Source of the DNA: a virus
Length of the DNA: 33,563 nucleotides
Direction: 5' to 3' (one strand)
IMG/VR virus record: IMGVR_UViG_3300009168_000039
Location: 1-33,563 of that record
The position numbers and the translations under genes are program-made. Below the pieces are notes generated by a model, which had not been told where the DNA came from, ran no database searches, and saw only the letters and a list, made by a program, of their open reading frames with translations. How positions within the stretch are numbered: position 1 is the first letter of the stretch; each line of letters begins with the position of its first letter. Shown in pieces: positions 1 through 9,336 of this stretch.

Positions 1-123
1 CATAATACTTATTGACTGCATCTGAAGAATCAGAAGGAGAACCAAGACCAAGAATTCGTTGATTTTTAAGAGATATAGAACCATCGATTATTGTAGTACC
101 CACAACGTGGAAAAACGTTGAAG
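1..123. repeat. Terminal direct repeat (circular assembly overlap), left copy
   Basis: Bases 1-123 are identical to 33441-33563. The repeat lies inside a protein-coding gene whose frame is preserved across the join, so it is best read as the overlap of a circular assembly and not as a physical phage end. The unique genome length is then 33,440 bp. Confidence 0.93.
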
Positions 124-2065
124 GATTTTGAGTTCCAACGCCAACAACTGTGCTTGTATCTGTAATATTTGAAGTAAAAAATCTTTTCCATTTAAATGTA
201 GGTTGGCCTAGACCAAAAGATTGATTTGCTATAGGAATAAAATCTGTAGCTGCCATTGCTACACCTGTAGTAGATGATGTAGACATCCACCTAAATGTTA
301 ATCCTGTATTACCATTTGAATCAATATATCCATATCCATTTCCAGAATCTTGACCAATTTTAATATAATTTTTAGCAATTTCCGTAGGATTTGCTAATCC
401 ATTTAGAATTGTAAATATTTTGTTTGAAGAATCTATTATTATGTTATTAGAGGTTTTTATAGAGCCATCAATAACAGCAGCACCAGATGTATGTAAGTTT
501 CCAGAAACGTCTAGAGTATAAGTAGGATTTTGAGTTCTAATACCAACCCTTCCACTACTTGTACAAGTTAAAGCTGTAATATAATTTGCTACTAATTCTG
601 CACTTAATAAACCAGTAGCTATAAAATATGTATGGTTAACCCACCCGAATTTAAGGCCTGCTGTAGTTTGCATAAGAACCTGATTTGTTGCAGTTCTATA
701 GGCAGCATTTATTGGAATATTAATATCTCCTGCTGAATCTAAATAATATGATGCAACTGGAACCTTTCCTAAACCAACAGAATTATAAAAATATGAAAAG
801 CCATTAACTCTTAATGAACCATCCATAAAATTCGCTCCAGTTGTATGGAAGTTTCCGGAAACATCCAACGTATATGAAGGTATTTTATTAATACCAATTG
901 AAGCATCAACTTGAAGAACTCCTATCATTGTATCTCCAGCTTTTTGAACATAAAGTCCAAGTGAAGCATCTGAGGCAAAAGCAGCAGTAGATATAGAAGC
1001 ATTAGTTGCATATGTTCCTAATGAACTATCTACATAATATTTGTTGACTGCATCTGAAGAACTTATAGGAGTTAATAATCCGTAAATTCCAGTGTTCTTA
1101 AGAACTAATGAACCATCTATAACAGCAGCACCAGTTGTATGTAAGTTTCCGGAGACGTCTAGATTAGTACTTGGATTAACACCTATACCAACTTTTCCAT
1201 ATACTAATATGTTACTAGATGCTTCTATAGAATGAACATATAAAGTTTTATAACGTTGTGCTTTGTAACCTAGATCTATTGTATTTGTTGTTGGAGGATA
1301 AAATGTAGTAGAATCTAATCTTACTTTTGCATTTGCACCAATTCCAAGTGAAAGTATTGTAGTTGCATTAAAATATGTTTGGCCAGAATAATCTTGAATA
1401 AATGCGTAATTTGAAATTCCATCTAACTTTCTATGTTTAAACATAGCATAATTATCATATCCTGCAGCAGTATGCCAATCTCCTATAACAACATTACCTA
1501 TTCTTGCTTGATTATATCCCTCACTTTTTCCTGAAACATCTAAACTATAATAGTTATTTACATTATTTGCGATTGATAAATTACCTGTCATTATATCTCC
1601 AGCTTTTTGAACATAAAGTCCTAAAGAAGCATTGTTTGCAAAACCAGCAGAAGCAACCGAGGCATTAGTAGTATAAGACAGCATTGATGTATCTTGCTTA
1701 ACATCATAAGTAAAATCAGTCTTAAGTTCTATACTTGCATCTTGCTTAACATCATAAGTGAAGTCAGTCTTAAGTCCTATACTTGCATCCTGTTTAACAT
1801 CATAAGTGAAGTCAGTTTTAAGTCCTATACTTGCATCTTGCTTAACATCATAAGTGAAATCAGTTTTAAGTCCTATACTTGCATCTTGCTTAACATCATA
1901 AGTGAAGTCAGTTTTAAGTCCTAACGCTGTATTTACTGAAGCATTTAATGTTGATAAAGATCCATCAACATAAGTTTGTGAAGCATATTCTCCACCTAAA
2001 ATAACATCTGCTATCCATCCCTGTGTTGAACAATCAAAAATTCTTCCGGTTATTGTATCTGACAT
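1..2065 (-). CDS. Large repetitive tail fibre protein, N-terminal part (continues across the circular join to 31987)
   Basis: The ATG is at 2065 (MSDTITGRIFDCSTQGW...) and the frame stays open to base 1. Base 1 equals base 33441, and the codon phase matches the ORF ending at 31987, so the whole protein is about 1,172 residues. The N-terminal part holds nearly five tandem 16-residue units (LKTDFTYDVKQDASIG), several modules with the pattern YTLDVSGNLHTTGAxxIDGS, and SSDAVNKYYVDSSL units. The last resemble the DAvNKxYVD repeat known from phage long tail fibres. The likely role is a trimeric fibre or adhesin at the tail tip. It follows the 781-residue fibre gene by 52 bases and an AT-rich promoter-like stretch. 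The fibre role is an inference from repeat type and position. Confidence 0.85.
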   Translation of the reverse strand, partial: MSDTITGRIFDCSTQGWIADVILGGEYASQTYVDGSLSTLNASVNTALGLKTDFTYDVKQDASIGLKTDFTYDVKQDASIGLKTDFTYDVKQDASIGLKTDFTYDVKQDASIELKTDFTYDVKQDTSMLSYTTNASVASAGFANNASLGLYVQKAGDIMTGNLSIANNVNNYYSLDVSGKSEGYNQARIGNVVIGDWHTAAGYDNYAMFKHRKLDGISNYAFIQDYSGQTYFNATTILSLGIGANAKVRLDSTTFYPPTTNTIDLGYKAQRYKTLYVHSIEASSNILVYGKVGIGVNPSTNLDVSGNLHTTGAAVIDGSLVLKNTGIYGLLTPISSSDAVNKYYVDSSLGTYATNASISTAAFASDASLGLYVQKAGDTMIGVLQVDASIGINKIPSYTLDVSGNFHTTGANFMDGSLRVNGFSYFYNSVGLGKVPVASYYLDSAGDINIPINAAYRTATNQVLMQTTAGLKFGWVNHTYFIATGLLSAELVANYITALTCTSSGRVGIRTQNPTYTLDVSGNLHTSGAAVIDGSIKTSNNIIIDSSNKIFTILNGLANPTEIAKNYIKIGQDSGNGYGYIDSNGNTGLTFRWMSTSSTTGVAMAATDFIPIANQSFGLGQPTFKWKRFFTSNITDTSTVVGVGTQNPSTFFHVVGTTIIDGSISLKNQRILGLGSPSDSSDAVNKYY
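1693..1924 (-). repeat. 48-bp in-frame tandem repeat in the tail fibre gene (about 4.8 copies)
   Basis: Units begin at 1693, 1741, 1789, 1837 and 1885 with exact 48-base spacing and few substitutions. Each encodes 16 residues of the type LKTDFTYDVKQDASIG. Related single units recur in the C-terminal half near 32817-32900, 33000-33075 and 33225-33260. Because the period is a multiple of three, copy-number change would lengthen or shorten the fibre without breaking the frame. Confidence 0.92.
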
Positions 2066-2117
2066 TTAATTTATTATTTTTATATATATTTATTATTTAA
2101 TAATATATTCGTTTGTT

Positions 2118-4463
2118 TTATCCACAACTTGGTTCGAATCTTCCATCTACCCAATTGAAGTTAAGTCCTAATGAAGCTTCTTTGAGATATGAATTAAACA
2201 TTGTAACAATACTATTATACATTTGATTTAAAGATGCATCAAGCTCTGCTCGAGTAATATAAGAACTAGGATCTTCACCACCCGGAGCATCTGGTGCTGT
2301 TTTTATTTTTAACACTCCACTCTCATTATAAACATCTCCATCATTTACCATAGCAGAGTTTGTAGGTAATCCTTCAAAGTGAACAAGAAGATCAGAAAAA
2401 CCTACTGAAAAATAAAATTGAGGTGTTGCTCCACTTCTATAGGCATTTATTGTTCCAGGTTTTATATACATAATATATGGATTTGCTTCATCATAAGCTT
2501 TTTGCATCCATATTTGAGGTATCTGGTTCGAACCACTTTCGTACATGTTAAATGCCATAAAATCATTTGTTGCCTGTGTACCATATATCATCATTACACT
2601 TGAGTCTGCGGTTTTAATTTCTAAACTTCTTCCACTCGAGTGTGTTCTTACTGCCATATTACCACTTTCATCTAACCATACTGTAGGAGTTCTTAAACGT
2701 CCTGAAGAATCCCAAGTTATTCCATTTGTTGAAAAGGTGTTTGAAGTTTGTTTTGTTCCTGTCCATAGATATTTATTGTCAAAGTTTGTTGCTCCAATTT
2801 GACTAGTTGTACTTAGTTTAAAAACATTTGCTCCACCATAAACACCTAGTAATCCCCAACTACCATCATTAGTATTATCGTAAAATAGTTTTGTATAGTT
2901 TGACGCTGTATTTTGAACTTTAACATATTTTTCTGTTACAGAAGATTTTAATTCTATTCCATAACCAACGGCTAAATTTGATAAAGTATATGTAGATATA
3001 TCCCAGTTTCCAATCTTTCCAGTATTGGAATATAAATGTCCTGTAAAATGTCCATTATTTGTATAAAGTCCATAGTAATTTGTTTGTGTACCACTTAAAC
3101 CACCGTTTGTATCTGTAATTCCATCTAATTTTCCTAAACGAACTTTTGTTGTAAAAGCTCCACCTACACTTGCACATCCATAAATAACATCAATATAAGG
3201 TGAATCATCATCATTTGATGTAATATAAACTGCTCCTCTTCTATCTACATCTGTTGAACCAACTCTTACAACATCATCTCCAGCTATAGGAATATCCGTA
3301 CCAATATAATATGCTGGTTCTTCGTGATCAACGATAAAATAAGGCGGATCAGATAAATTATTAACACTTGTACATTGTGCTTGCCAAAATCTAGAACCTG
3401 TATCTGTCCAATTTTGACATCTTAAAATGTCTCCAACATCAAATGGCACTAAATTCTTTCCACTTGCATCGTCTATAAAACACCAAGTACCTTCACTTTC
3501 TTCTTCAGCACGATCTATTTTACATCCATCACTAAACCAATATGAACCATTTCCAGATTTAATCTTTTCAATTTCTAATTCATAAACTTTTAATGCTCTT
3601 CTTACAGTTAGATTATCAACTGTTGCATCTGCAGTTGCTCCATTTTGTATCTTCCAACCTGAACCAGCAAAACCACTTGTAAAAACAGTTGATGAAATTA
3701 AATTATTATCATTTACACTTGAACAATGTATAGCAGCAAATGTAGGAGTACTTATAGTTTTAACAGGTTGATTTAAATAATCTGCAAAATGATATCCATC
3801 CCATAAATCTGCATCCAAGCCTGAACCAGAGCCATCTACAGTTAATAGTTTTCCTAATATTTGTGCTGGAGTAACTAATGCACTAACTTCTGTTCTTGTA
3901 TAATAATTACTTAAATCAACAGAACTATCATTATTAAAATTTCTTGTATCATATTGCATAGTTACATCACCTGCATTATTAACTGAAGCATTTATTATGA
4001 TATCATTACCACTATAAGCTACAGAAAAATCTATAGATTCAGATTCTATATTTCCTGTACATGCATCATTAGAAATAAAATAGTCTGGACTTTTAAAAAG
4101 AGTAGAACCATCATTTAAAATACTAAAATCTCCTTGTCTTTTACCTTCACCTCTAGTTAAAAAGTAATATATGTATAAAGATTTATCTGTTGTTTTATCT
4201 CCAACAATAATAGGTGTTGTAGTATTAGTAGTTAATGTAGTACTATAAGTATAATTATAATTTAAAAGTGTAGAAGCATTTGATACTAAATATCCTGCAA
4301 CCCAATCTAATCCAGAACCTATTGATGCTTCTTTAACATAAGTACCGGGAACAACAGTTGTACCTCCGGTTCCACTATAAACATATAAATTTCCACCACC
4401 AGAACCTGCGCCATAATATTTTTCATCTACATAATAACTTCTAATTGAAACATCTACTGCCAT
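2118..4463 (-). CDS. Tail fibre / receptor-binding-like protein (781 aa)
   Basis: Large protein with an N-terminal segment rich in Gly, Ser and Tyr, then beta-rich repeats (NNGHFTGHLYSNTGKIGNWD, TPTVWLDESGNMAVRTHSSG) typical of phage fibre shafts and heads. It carries the motif YxKEASxGxxxxWxxG twice, near residue 44 (YVKEASIGSGLDWVAGYL) and near the C-terminus (YLKEASLGLNFNWVDGRF). The neighbouring 1,172-residue fibre has it once. It starts 4 bases after the stop of the tail-tip gene, so the two are probably cotranscribed. Position after tape measure and tail-tip genes supports a distal tail role. No enzymatic domain is recognised. Confidence 0.75.
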   Translation of the reverse strand: MAVDVSIRSYYVDEKYYGAGSGGGNLYVYSGTGGTTVVPGTYVKEASIGSGLDWVAGYLVSNASTLLNYNYTYSTTLTTNTTTPIIVGDKTTDKSLYIYYFLTRGEGKRQGDFSILNDGSTLFKSPDYFISNDACTGNIESESIDFSVAYSGNDIIINASVNNAGDVTMQYDTRNFNNDSSVDLSNYYTRTEVSALVTPAQILGKLLTVDGSGSGLDADLWDGYHFADYLNQPVKTISTPTFAAIHCSSVNDNNLISSTVFTSGFAGSGWKIQNGATADATVDNLTVRRALKVYELEIEKIKSGNGSYWFSDGCKIDRAEEESEGTWCFIDDASGKNLVPFDVGDILRCQNWTDTGSRFWQAQCTSVNNLSDPPYFIVDHEEPAYYIGTDIPIAGDDVVRVGSTDVDRRGAVYITSNDDDSPYIDVIYGCASVGGAFTTKVRLGKLDGITDTNGGLSGTQTNYYGLYTNNGHFTGHLYSNTGKIGNWDISTYTLSNLAVGYGIELKSSVTEKYVKVQNTASNYTKLFYDNTNDGSWGLLGVYGGANVFKLSTTSQIGATNFDNKYLWTGTKQTSNTFSTNGITWDSSGRLRTPTVWLDESGNMAVRTHSSGRSLEIKTADSSVMMIYGTQATNDFMAFNMYESGSNQIPQIWMQKAYDEANPYIMYIKPGTINAYRSGATPQFYFSVGFSDLLVHFEGLPTNSAMVNDGDVYNESGVLKIKTAPDAPGGEDPSSYITRAELDASLNQMYNSIVTMFNSYLKEASLGLNFNWVDGRFEPSCG

Positions 4464-4467
4464 TTTA

Positions 4468-6600
4468 TTAAATTAAATTTAAATTTACGACTTGTGTATT
4501 ATCATATTCAAGCCAACTACATTTATAAGAATCTTCTGTTATATTGTATGTATAATCTGTAAGTAAATAATGTCTTTCACTTGGATCTGCTGTATCAATC
4601 CAAGAAGTAAAAGGTTTCATTATCATTGGATAATGTAATGTTCCATCTATTTTTCTTCTATTTTTATTAAATAATTGAAATTTATCGCGTATTAACAAAT
4701 TAGATAAACTATAATATGTTGAAATATCTTCATCAATCCATAACATTGTTCTATTTTCATATGTCTCTCCATAAAATAAACCATTTTTATAATTAAGATT
4801 ATCTATATCAAATATTCTTAAATCAATAGTTTCTTTATTAAGTACATTATTATTAATTTCTGCAAGTATTCTATTATTTTGTAATCCTGAATTTGCAGAT
4901 ATTTTAAAATCTCCATAATGTGCATATAAATTAGTTCCAGTATAATTATTGGCATCTTCTAGACTTGTTTCCTCACCCATTAAACCAAATATAATATCAA
5001 AATCCCCACTTCCTAATGGCCAATCAGTAATCTTACCCATTGGTATATCAATATTAATTTCGGCTATTCCATTATTATCATCTAAATCTGATTTTTTAAT
5101 TTCTTTATGAATTAATGCATTTGAAAAAAGTGTAGTATAATAATAAGATTGATCATCTGTGTTGTATGCTACATATCTACCTCCTGGTGGTATTCTTATG
5201 AAAAAATTACATTGATAATCATAAATATTTGTTGAAGGGAGTGATGCATATAATGGTGCAAATTTCCACTTTAAATTAAGTGTTGTACCCAAACCTGCTG
5301 ATGAATCATCCGTAGTTTTTTCATCATAAATTGTCATTCTAAATCTTGTACATAATGAGGCTCTACTATTATCTCCTACACCATCATCATCTCTAGGTAT
5401 ATCATATCTATAAATTGAATTTCCTATTGTTTTATAGGGCATTCCTGGATATAAATAATAATTAGGAAGAGTTGGAAATGGTTGTTCTCTATCAAAACGA
5501 TATCCAATACTTGGATTTAAAAGATTTGAACCAATATAATATCCTGGATATTTATATCCATCAAATGGTATTGTACTATAATAAGCTTCCCATCCACGAA
5601 GAGGAGGATACATAGCTTCTGCAGTCAAGTTCCTTCGTTTTACTATTCCTAAGTCCGGACTTGTTAAATTAATATATTCTTCAATATCATTTTTAATTTC
5701 TAAATATTGTAATCCTGGAATCATTGAAATATTCTGGGATTGTCCTATAAAAGCTTTATCTGTAAAACTTGTAATTGGTAAAGTTACTGGAGTTTCACCA
5801 AAATCTATTTCACCTCCATTATCTTCATATCCATATGATAAATCTACATCATAAATAGTATAGTGTTTTTGATTAGCATCGGGCCAAGCATCAGGATATC
5901 TTTCTATATACCATCTATCATTCCACCAATATATATAACAATCTAACGGTTTTAATATATCTGTAATTATTTCTTTTGCACTATTACGCTCATTATCGTT
6001 TTTCCAAAATATTTCTTTATCTACACCAGTAAGATTAAAAACAGTTTTTGTATCTGTAACCATCGGACCAGGATATGTGCCTGAAGGTTCAAGCGTACAG
6101 TTAACACGTATATCATTTGCCTTTCCTGTTAATTTTAATGATTCATTAATTAAATTAATTAAACTCTCTCTTCCTGTAGTATCAATAATAGTTGGATGAA
6201 CATTATCTAATTTTGAAATATAATTTGATGCAGTTAAAGTAATTTTAGAATTATTTAAATATTTTTGTGTTACAACATCTGAATTAATAAATCCATCAAA
6301 CAATGTTACATGTGTAGTGCTATCAGATGCATTTATTACAACTCTAAATTCTTTTTCATTTAATGTTGCTATATCTTCAAGATCATACCAATTTGAAGCA
6401 TTATTAAGAATTGAAAAGGATGCACTTTGACCTATAATTGGATTAAACCAACTATCGTGTTTATAATCAACAGTAACACCATCAGATAATAAATGAAGTC
6501 TTGAAGCAGAACCATCATAATCCTTTTTTTGTATTGAAACTCTATAACCTACACCCCTCTTTGATGTTCCTGCTACATAATATTTTTCTGTATATGACAT
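4468..6600 (-). CDS. Tail-tip / baseplate hub-like protein (710 aa)
   Basis: It lies directly after the tape measure gene (3-base gap), where siphophages encode distal tail or tail-associated proteins. The N-terminal 150 residues (YRVSIQKKDYDG, HDSWFNPIIGQSASFSILNN, TLFDGFINSDVV, ITLTASNYISKLDN) look like the beta-rich hub domain often found in Bacteroidota phages. Further on is a segment with DILKPLDCYIYWWNDRWYIERYP. The rest is Tyr- and Asn-rich with no catalytic motif that I recognise. It probably connects the tail tube to the fibre proteins that follow. Function is inferred from position and general character. Confidence 0.65.
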   Translation of the reverse strand: MSYTEKYYVAGTSKRGVGYRVSIQKKDYDGSASRLHLLSDGVTVDYKHDSWFNPIIGQSASFSILNNASNWYDLEDIATLNEKEFRVVINASDSTTHVTLFDGFINSDVVTQKYLNNSKITLTASNYISKLDNVHPTIIDTTGRESLINLINESLKLTGKANDIRVNCTLEPSGTYPGPMVTDTKTVFNLTGVDKEIFWKNDNERNSAKEIITDILKPLDCYIYWWNDRWYIERYPDAWPDANQKHYTIYDVDLSYGYEDNGGEIDFGETPVTLPITSFTDKAFIGQSQNISMIPGLQYLEIKNDIEEYINLTSPDLGIVKRRNLTAEAMYPPLRGWEAYYSTIPFDGYKYPGYYIGSNLLNPSIGYRFDREQPFPTLPNYYLYPGMPYKTIGNSIYRYDIPRDDDGVGDNSRASLCTRFRMTIYDEKTTDDSSAGLGTTLNLKWKFAPLYASLPSTNIYDYQCNFFIRIPPGGRYVAYNTDDQSYYYTTLFSNALIHKEIKKSDLDDNNGIAEINIDIPMGKITDWPLGSGDFDIIFGLMGEETSLEDANNYTGTNLYAHYGDFKISANSGLQNNRILAEINNNVLNKETIDLRIFDIDNLNYKNGLFYGETYENRTMLWIDEDISTYYSLSNLLIRDKFQLFNKNRRKIDGTLHYPMIMKPFTSWIDTADPSERHYLLTDYTYNITEDSYKCSWLEYDNTQVVNLNLI

Positions 6601-6603
6601 TAT

Positions 6604-8514
6604 TTAATAAATATTTTTAAATTTTTCAGCATTAGTAATAGCAAGTAATAAATCTTGTCCATCAACTCTTATTGTACCATATAACTCATTATTCATACTT
6701 GATCCTTTTCTATTTAACAAATTAAACATTTGAGTTTGTTGATTTTTATTTATCATCATTTCACCACTATTTGCTAATATAGGTACTTGATCTCCTGTAA
6801 ATGAAGTTCCGCCAACAATACCTCCTTTTGCAAATGTTTGTGATTTTATAGTTCCTATTTCTATTCCACCTGCTATAGCTACTAATGCTGCAGGAATAAG
6901 TGAATATGGAAATGGATAATCTGCCAACGCTCCTGCTACTGCTTGTGCTGTTTTTATAATTGCCATAATTGTTGCTATTTTCTGTTGTTTTTTAGCATAT
7001 TCTTTGATAATTTGTTCTTTTTTCTTTTCATTATTTCCGGCCATTTTTAATTCAGCATCCATTTGTTTACTATACATATCATTTACTTTAGACAAAATAT
7101 CTGATATTCCATTTGCCATTACATCAAAATGTCCCATAAATTCTTGACTGAATAATGCTCCATTTTCATTAAGTGTTCCAAGAAAATCTTTAAATGTTAT
7201 TACACCAGCAGCAAGATCTTCTTTAGCCCAAGATAGTCTCATTTGATATTGCATTTCTTGATTTCCTTCAGGAATTGCAGCATATTGTTCTGCACGATTA
7301 GGAGATGATGTAGTTATAGGTGATGGAGTTTGTGGATTTAATGTTGTATATTTTACAAGTGGAGAAGAAATCATTTGTGGAGCTTCGTTTTGCATTAAAT
7401 AAATTATTTCTTTCCTTAGTCTTATTTCATCTTCTAATTCTTTTTGTTTTTTATCAGCATTTTTATCACCTTCTTTACTTAATCTATTTTCTGTTTTTAA
7501 TGTAGTTTTTAATGCATCATCTAAACCTAATTGTGCATCTTCTACAAGATTTAAATCTTTTTCTATTTTATCTAAATCTCCACCCACAGAACTACTTAAT
7601 TTTTCATATCCATCTATATTTTTAAATATGATTTTTTCTGTGTCAGTAAGAGTATTCATTATATTTTTAACACTTTCATCATATTTATTATTTGCACGTG
7701 CAACAGCATCCATATCCTGAACACCTGAAGTCATGATACCTTCTGGTGTACCTTTGATCGGTGTTGCTTTACTTATTTCTACTTTTCTTTGATTATCTAA
7801 TTCAATAATATCTTCTTTAGCTTTTTTAACTTTTGCAATATTATTATAATAATCTTTATAATACTTAATTAAATTTTTAATAGATTCCGTTGGAATTCCA
7901 GCTAAACGGGATGCATTTTCTAACTCTGCTTTTAATCTATCAGAAGCTATCTTTTTTTCTTCACCAAACCATTTTTTTGCATTTTCTTTATATCTATCTA
8001 AAGCATCTATTCTATCTTTTGATGTATTATTCATATTTGAATATATGAGATATTCTTTATTTAATTCCTCTCGATGAGCCTTTGATAAAATTCTCATTGA
8101 ACGTTCTCTATCTCCTAATGTATCCATCGTGTCAGCATATTCTCCTGCTTTTTTCGCCGCTTCTTTAAGATGTTTAATAAAATCATCCCAATCACCACTG
8201 GCAATAGTTTTAAAGAAATAACTAACTGCAGTTGATGCTTTTGTCATTGCTCTTTCAAATTGATCTGCACTTGTTTCTGTTGAATCAATAATTTTTTTAA
8301 AAATTTTAATTGTTCCTCCTAACGCACCTATTGCTAAACCTATAATACCTACAGATTTTTGAAAAGTAGTAAACACGCCACTTAATTTAGAAAAATTACC
8401 TTCAGTTTCTTTTCTAAATTTATTTACATTATTATTAGCACTTTCAAGACCTTTCTTAAGTTCTGCTACATCAGCAGAAAGTTTTAAAGAAAGATCTGCC
8501 ATTATTTTACCCAT
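6604..8514 (-). CDS. Tape measure protein (636 aa)
   Basis: The N-terminus (LSLKLSADVAELKKGLESANNNVNKFRKETEGNF) is the typical start of tape measure proteins. It is followed by a hydrophobic Gly/Ile segment near residues 55-70, long charged coiled-coil stretches (about 80-370), and a hydrophobic Ala/Ile region near 520-570 (KTAQAVAGALADYPFPYSLIPAALVAIAGGI). The C-terminal GGIVGGTSFTGDQVPILANSGEMMIN is a common tape-measure ending. It sets tail length and is ejected with the DNA. An alternative in-frame ATG lies four codons downstream (MADLSL) and is an equally good start. It sits after the G/GT chaperone pair and before the tail-tip gene, as in most siphophages. Confidence 0.88.
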   Translation of the reverse strand: MGKIMADLSLKLSADVAELKKGLESANNNVNKFRKETEGNFSKLSGVFTTFQKSVGIIGLAIGALGGTIKIFKKIIDSTETSADQFERAMTKASTAVSYFFKTIASGDWDDFIKHLKEAAKKAGEYADTMDTLGDRERSMRILSKAHREELNKEYLIYSNMNNTSKDRIDALDRYKENAKKWFGEEKKIASDRLKAELENASRLAGIPTESIKNLIKYYKDYYNNIAKVKKAKEDIIELDNQRKVEISKATPIKGTPEGIMTSGVQDMDAVARANNKYDESVKNIMNTLTDTEKIIFKNIDGYEKLSSSVGGDLDKIEKDLNLVEDAQLGLDDALKTTLKTENRLSKEGDKNADKKQKELEDEIRLRKEIIYLMQNEAPQMISSPLVKYTTLNPQTPSPITTSSPNRAEQYAAIPEGNQEMQYQMRLSWAKEDLAAGVITFKDFLGTLNENGALFSQEFMGHFDVMANGISDILSKVNDMYSKQMDAELKMAGNNEKKKEQIIKEYAKKQQKIATIMAIIKTAQAVAGALADYPFPYSLIPAALVAIAGGIEIGTIKSQTFAKGGIVGGTSFTGDQVPILANSGEMMINKNQQTQMFNLLNRKGSSMNNELYGTIRVDGQDLLLAITNAEKFKNIY

Positions 8515-8551
8515 AATATTTAATTATTTTATATTCTATATATTCATAAAT

Positions 8552-8576
8552 AAAAAAAAGGAACCATTACAGTCCC
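8552..8576 (-). terminator. Possible weak intrinsic terminator after the tail chaperone genes
   Basis: Read on the minus strand, a 5-bp stem (GGGAC with GTTCC, including one G-T pair) with a 7-base loop is followed by eight T residues. It overlaps the end of the GT frame and precedes a TGAATATATAG box upstream of the tape measure gene. The stem is short, so termination would be partial at most. Confidence 0.35.
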
Positions 8577-9333
8577 TTCACTTCATTTGCATTCTTAATT
8601 TCACCTAAATTTTTAGAATTCATCATATTTTGTTCAAATTTGTCCCAATCTTCTGCTGTCCATTGTTTAACTATATTTGTATTTTCATCTATTTCAATTT
8701 TATCCCATTTAAATGGCATCAATTCTTTACAAAATTGATTATATGTTAAATGATGTTTTATTTCTAGATTTAAATAAGAATAATAACATATTTGTCTATT
8801 ACATTCCCACTTATGTTGTAATTCTAATTTTTTATCTTCATTCCAAACATTAAATAAAAGATAAAATTCCTTAGGTGTTAATTTATAACAACCTTCTTTA
8901 GTTAAGCCAAATCGTACTTGGGCAGTTGCAATTAATTCTTCTAAATCTAATTTTTTTTTACTTCATTAATATCATCAGTAATTTCATTTGGAATATTAAC
9001 ATATAAATAAAATTCGCCAATCATTGAAAGCCAATCTCCAAATCTTTCACTAAAAAATGTATGTAAGTTTTTACTTCTTATACCATAGTTATTTCCAGTA
9101 AAAATTTTATATATAGTTTGTTTAAATGAAGATAATTTCATCATTGATCCTCTTCTAAGCATCATATGAAACATTAAAAGAAGTGAGTCAAAGGTATCTT
9201 TATCAGTTAATTTTTTACTTAAAAAAACCTCAAATTCTTCACCTTTAATATCTTTGAAAGAAACCAATTCTTCAATAGTTAAACTAAGAGGAAATTTTCT
9301 TCTGTAATATTTTATAAAATCAACTTTAGGCAT
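8567..9333 (-). CDS. Tail assembly chaperone GT fusion made by -1 frameshift (about 255 aa)
   Basis: The 128-residue G protein ends in GTA AAA AAA AAT TAG. A -1 slip on the run of nine A residues (8951-8959) skips that stop and enters a 128-codon open frame from 8950 to the TAA at 8567-8569. This frame starts LDLEELIATAQVRFGLTKEG and ends NANEVKGL. It lacks a sensible start codon of its own, as expected for a T extension. G and GT pairs between the tail tube and tape measure genes are a conserved feature of siphophages. They chaperone the tape measure and tube during assembly. Slippery run, open frame, location and size all agree. Confidence 0.85.
8947..9333 (-). CDS. Tail assembly chaperone G (128 aa, unshifted product)
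   Basis: MPKVDFIKYYRRKFPLSLTI... is a small, mostly helical protein encoded 3 bases after the tail tube gene and just before the tape measure. It is the unshifted product. Its last codons overlap the slippery A run that yields the longer GT form. No enzymatic motifs. The assignment rests on position and on the frameshift architecture. Confidence 0.78.
   Translation of the reverse strand: MPKVDFIKYYRRKFPLSLTIEELVSFKDIKGEEFEVFLSKKLTDKDTFDSLLLMFHMMLRRGSMMKLSSFKQTIYKIFTGNNYGIRSKNLHTFFSERFGDWLSMIGEFYLYVNIPNEITDDINEVKKN
8951..8959 (-). other. Programmed -1 frameshift slippery site (nine A residues)
   Basis: On the coding strand the sequence is GTA AAA AAA AAT TAG. Tandem AAA codons allow both tRNAs to re-pair one base upstream. 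The shifted frame stays open for 128 codons. Confidence 0.78.
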
Positions 9334-9336
9334 TAA

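Noticed and set aside
1694-1924. Plus-strand ORF of 76 residues with repeated ILLNIISE-type units
   Set aside because: It is the antisense shadow of the 48-bp tandem repeats in the fibre gene. The repeat period keeps all frames open.
1693-1924. Possible CRISPR array
   Set aside because: The units are contiguous coding repeats without unique spacers, and no cas genes are present.
2418-2802. Two plus-strand ORFs opposite the 781-residue fibre gene
   Set aside because: They lie fully antisense to a well-supported long gene, with no promoter or family resemblance.
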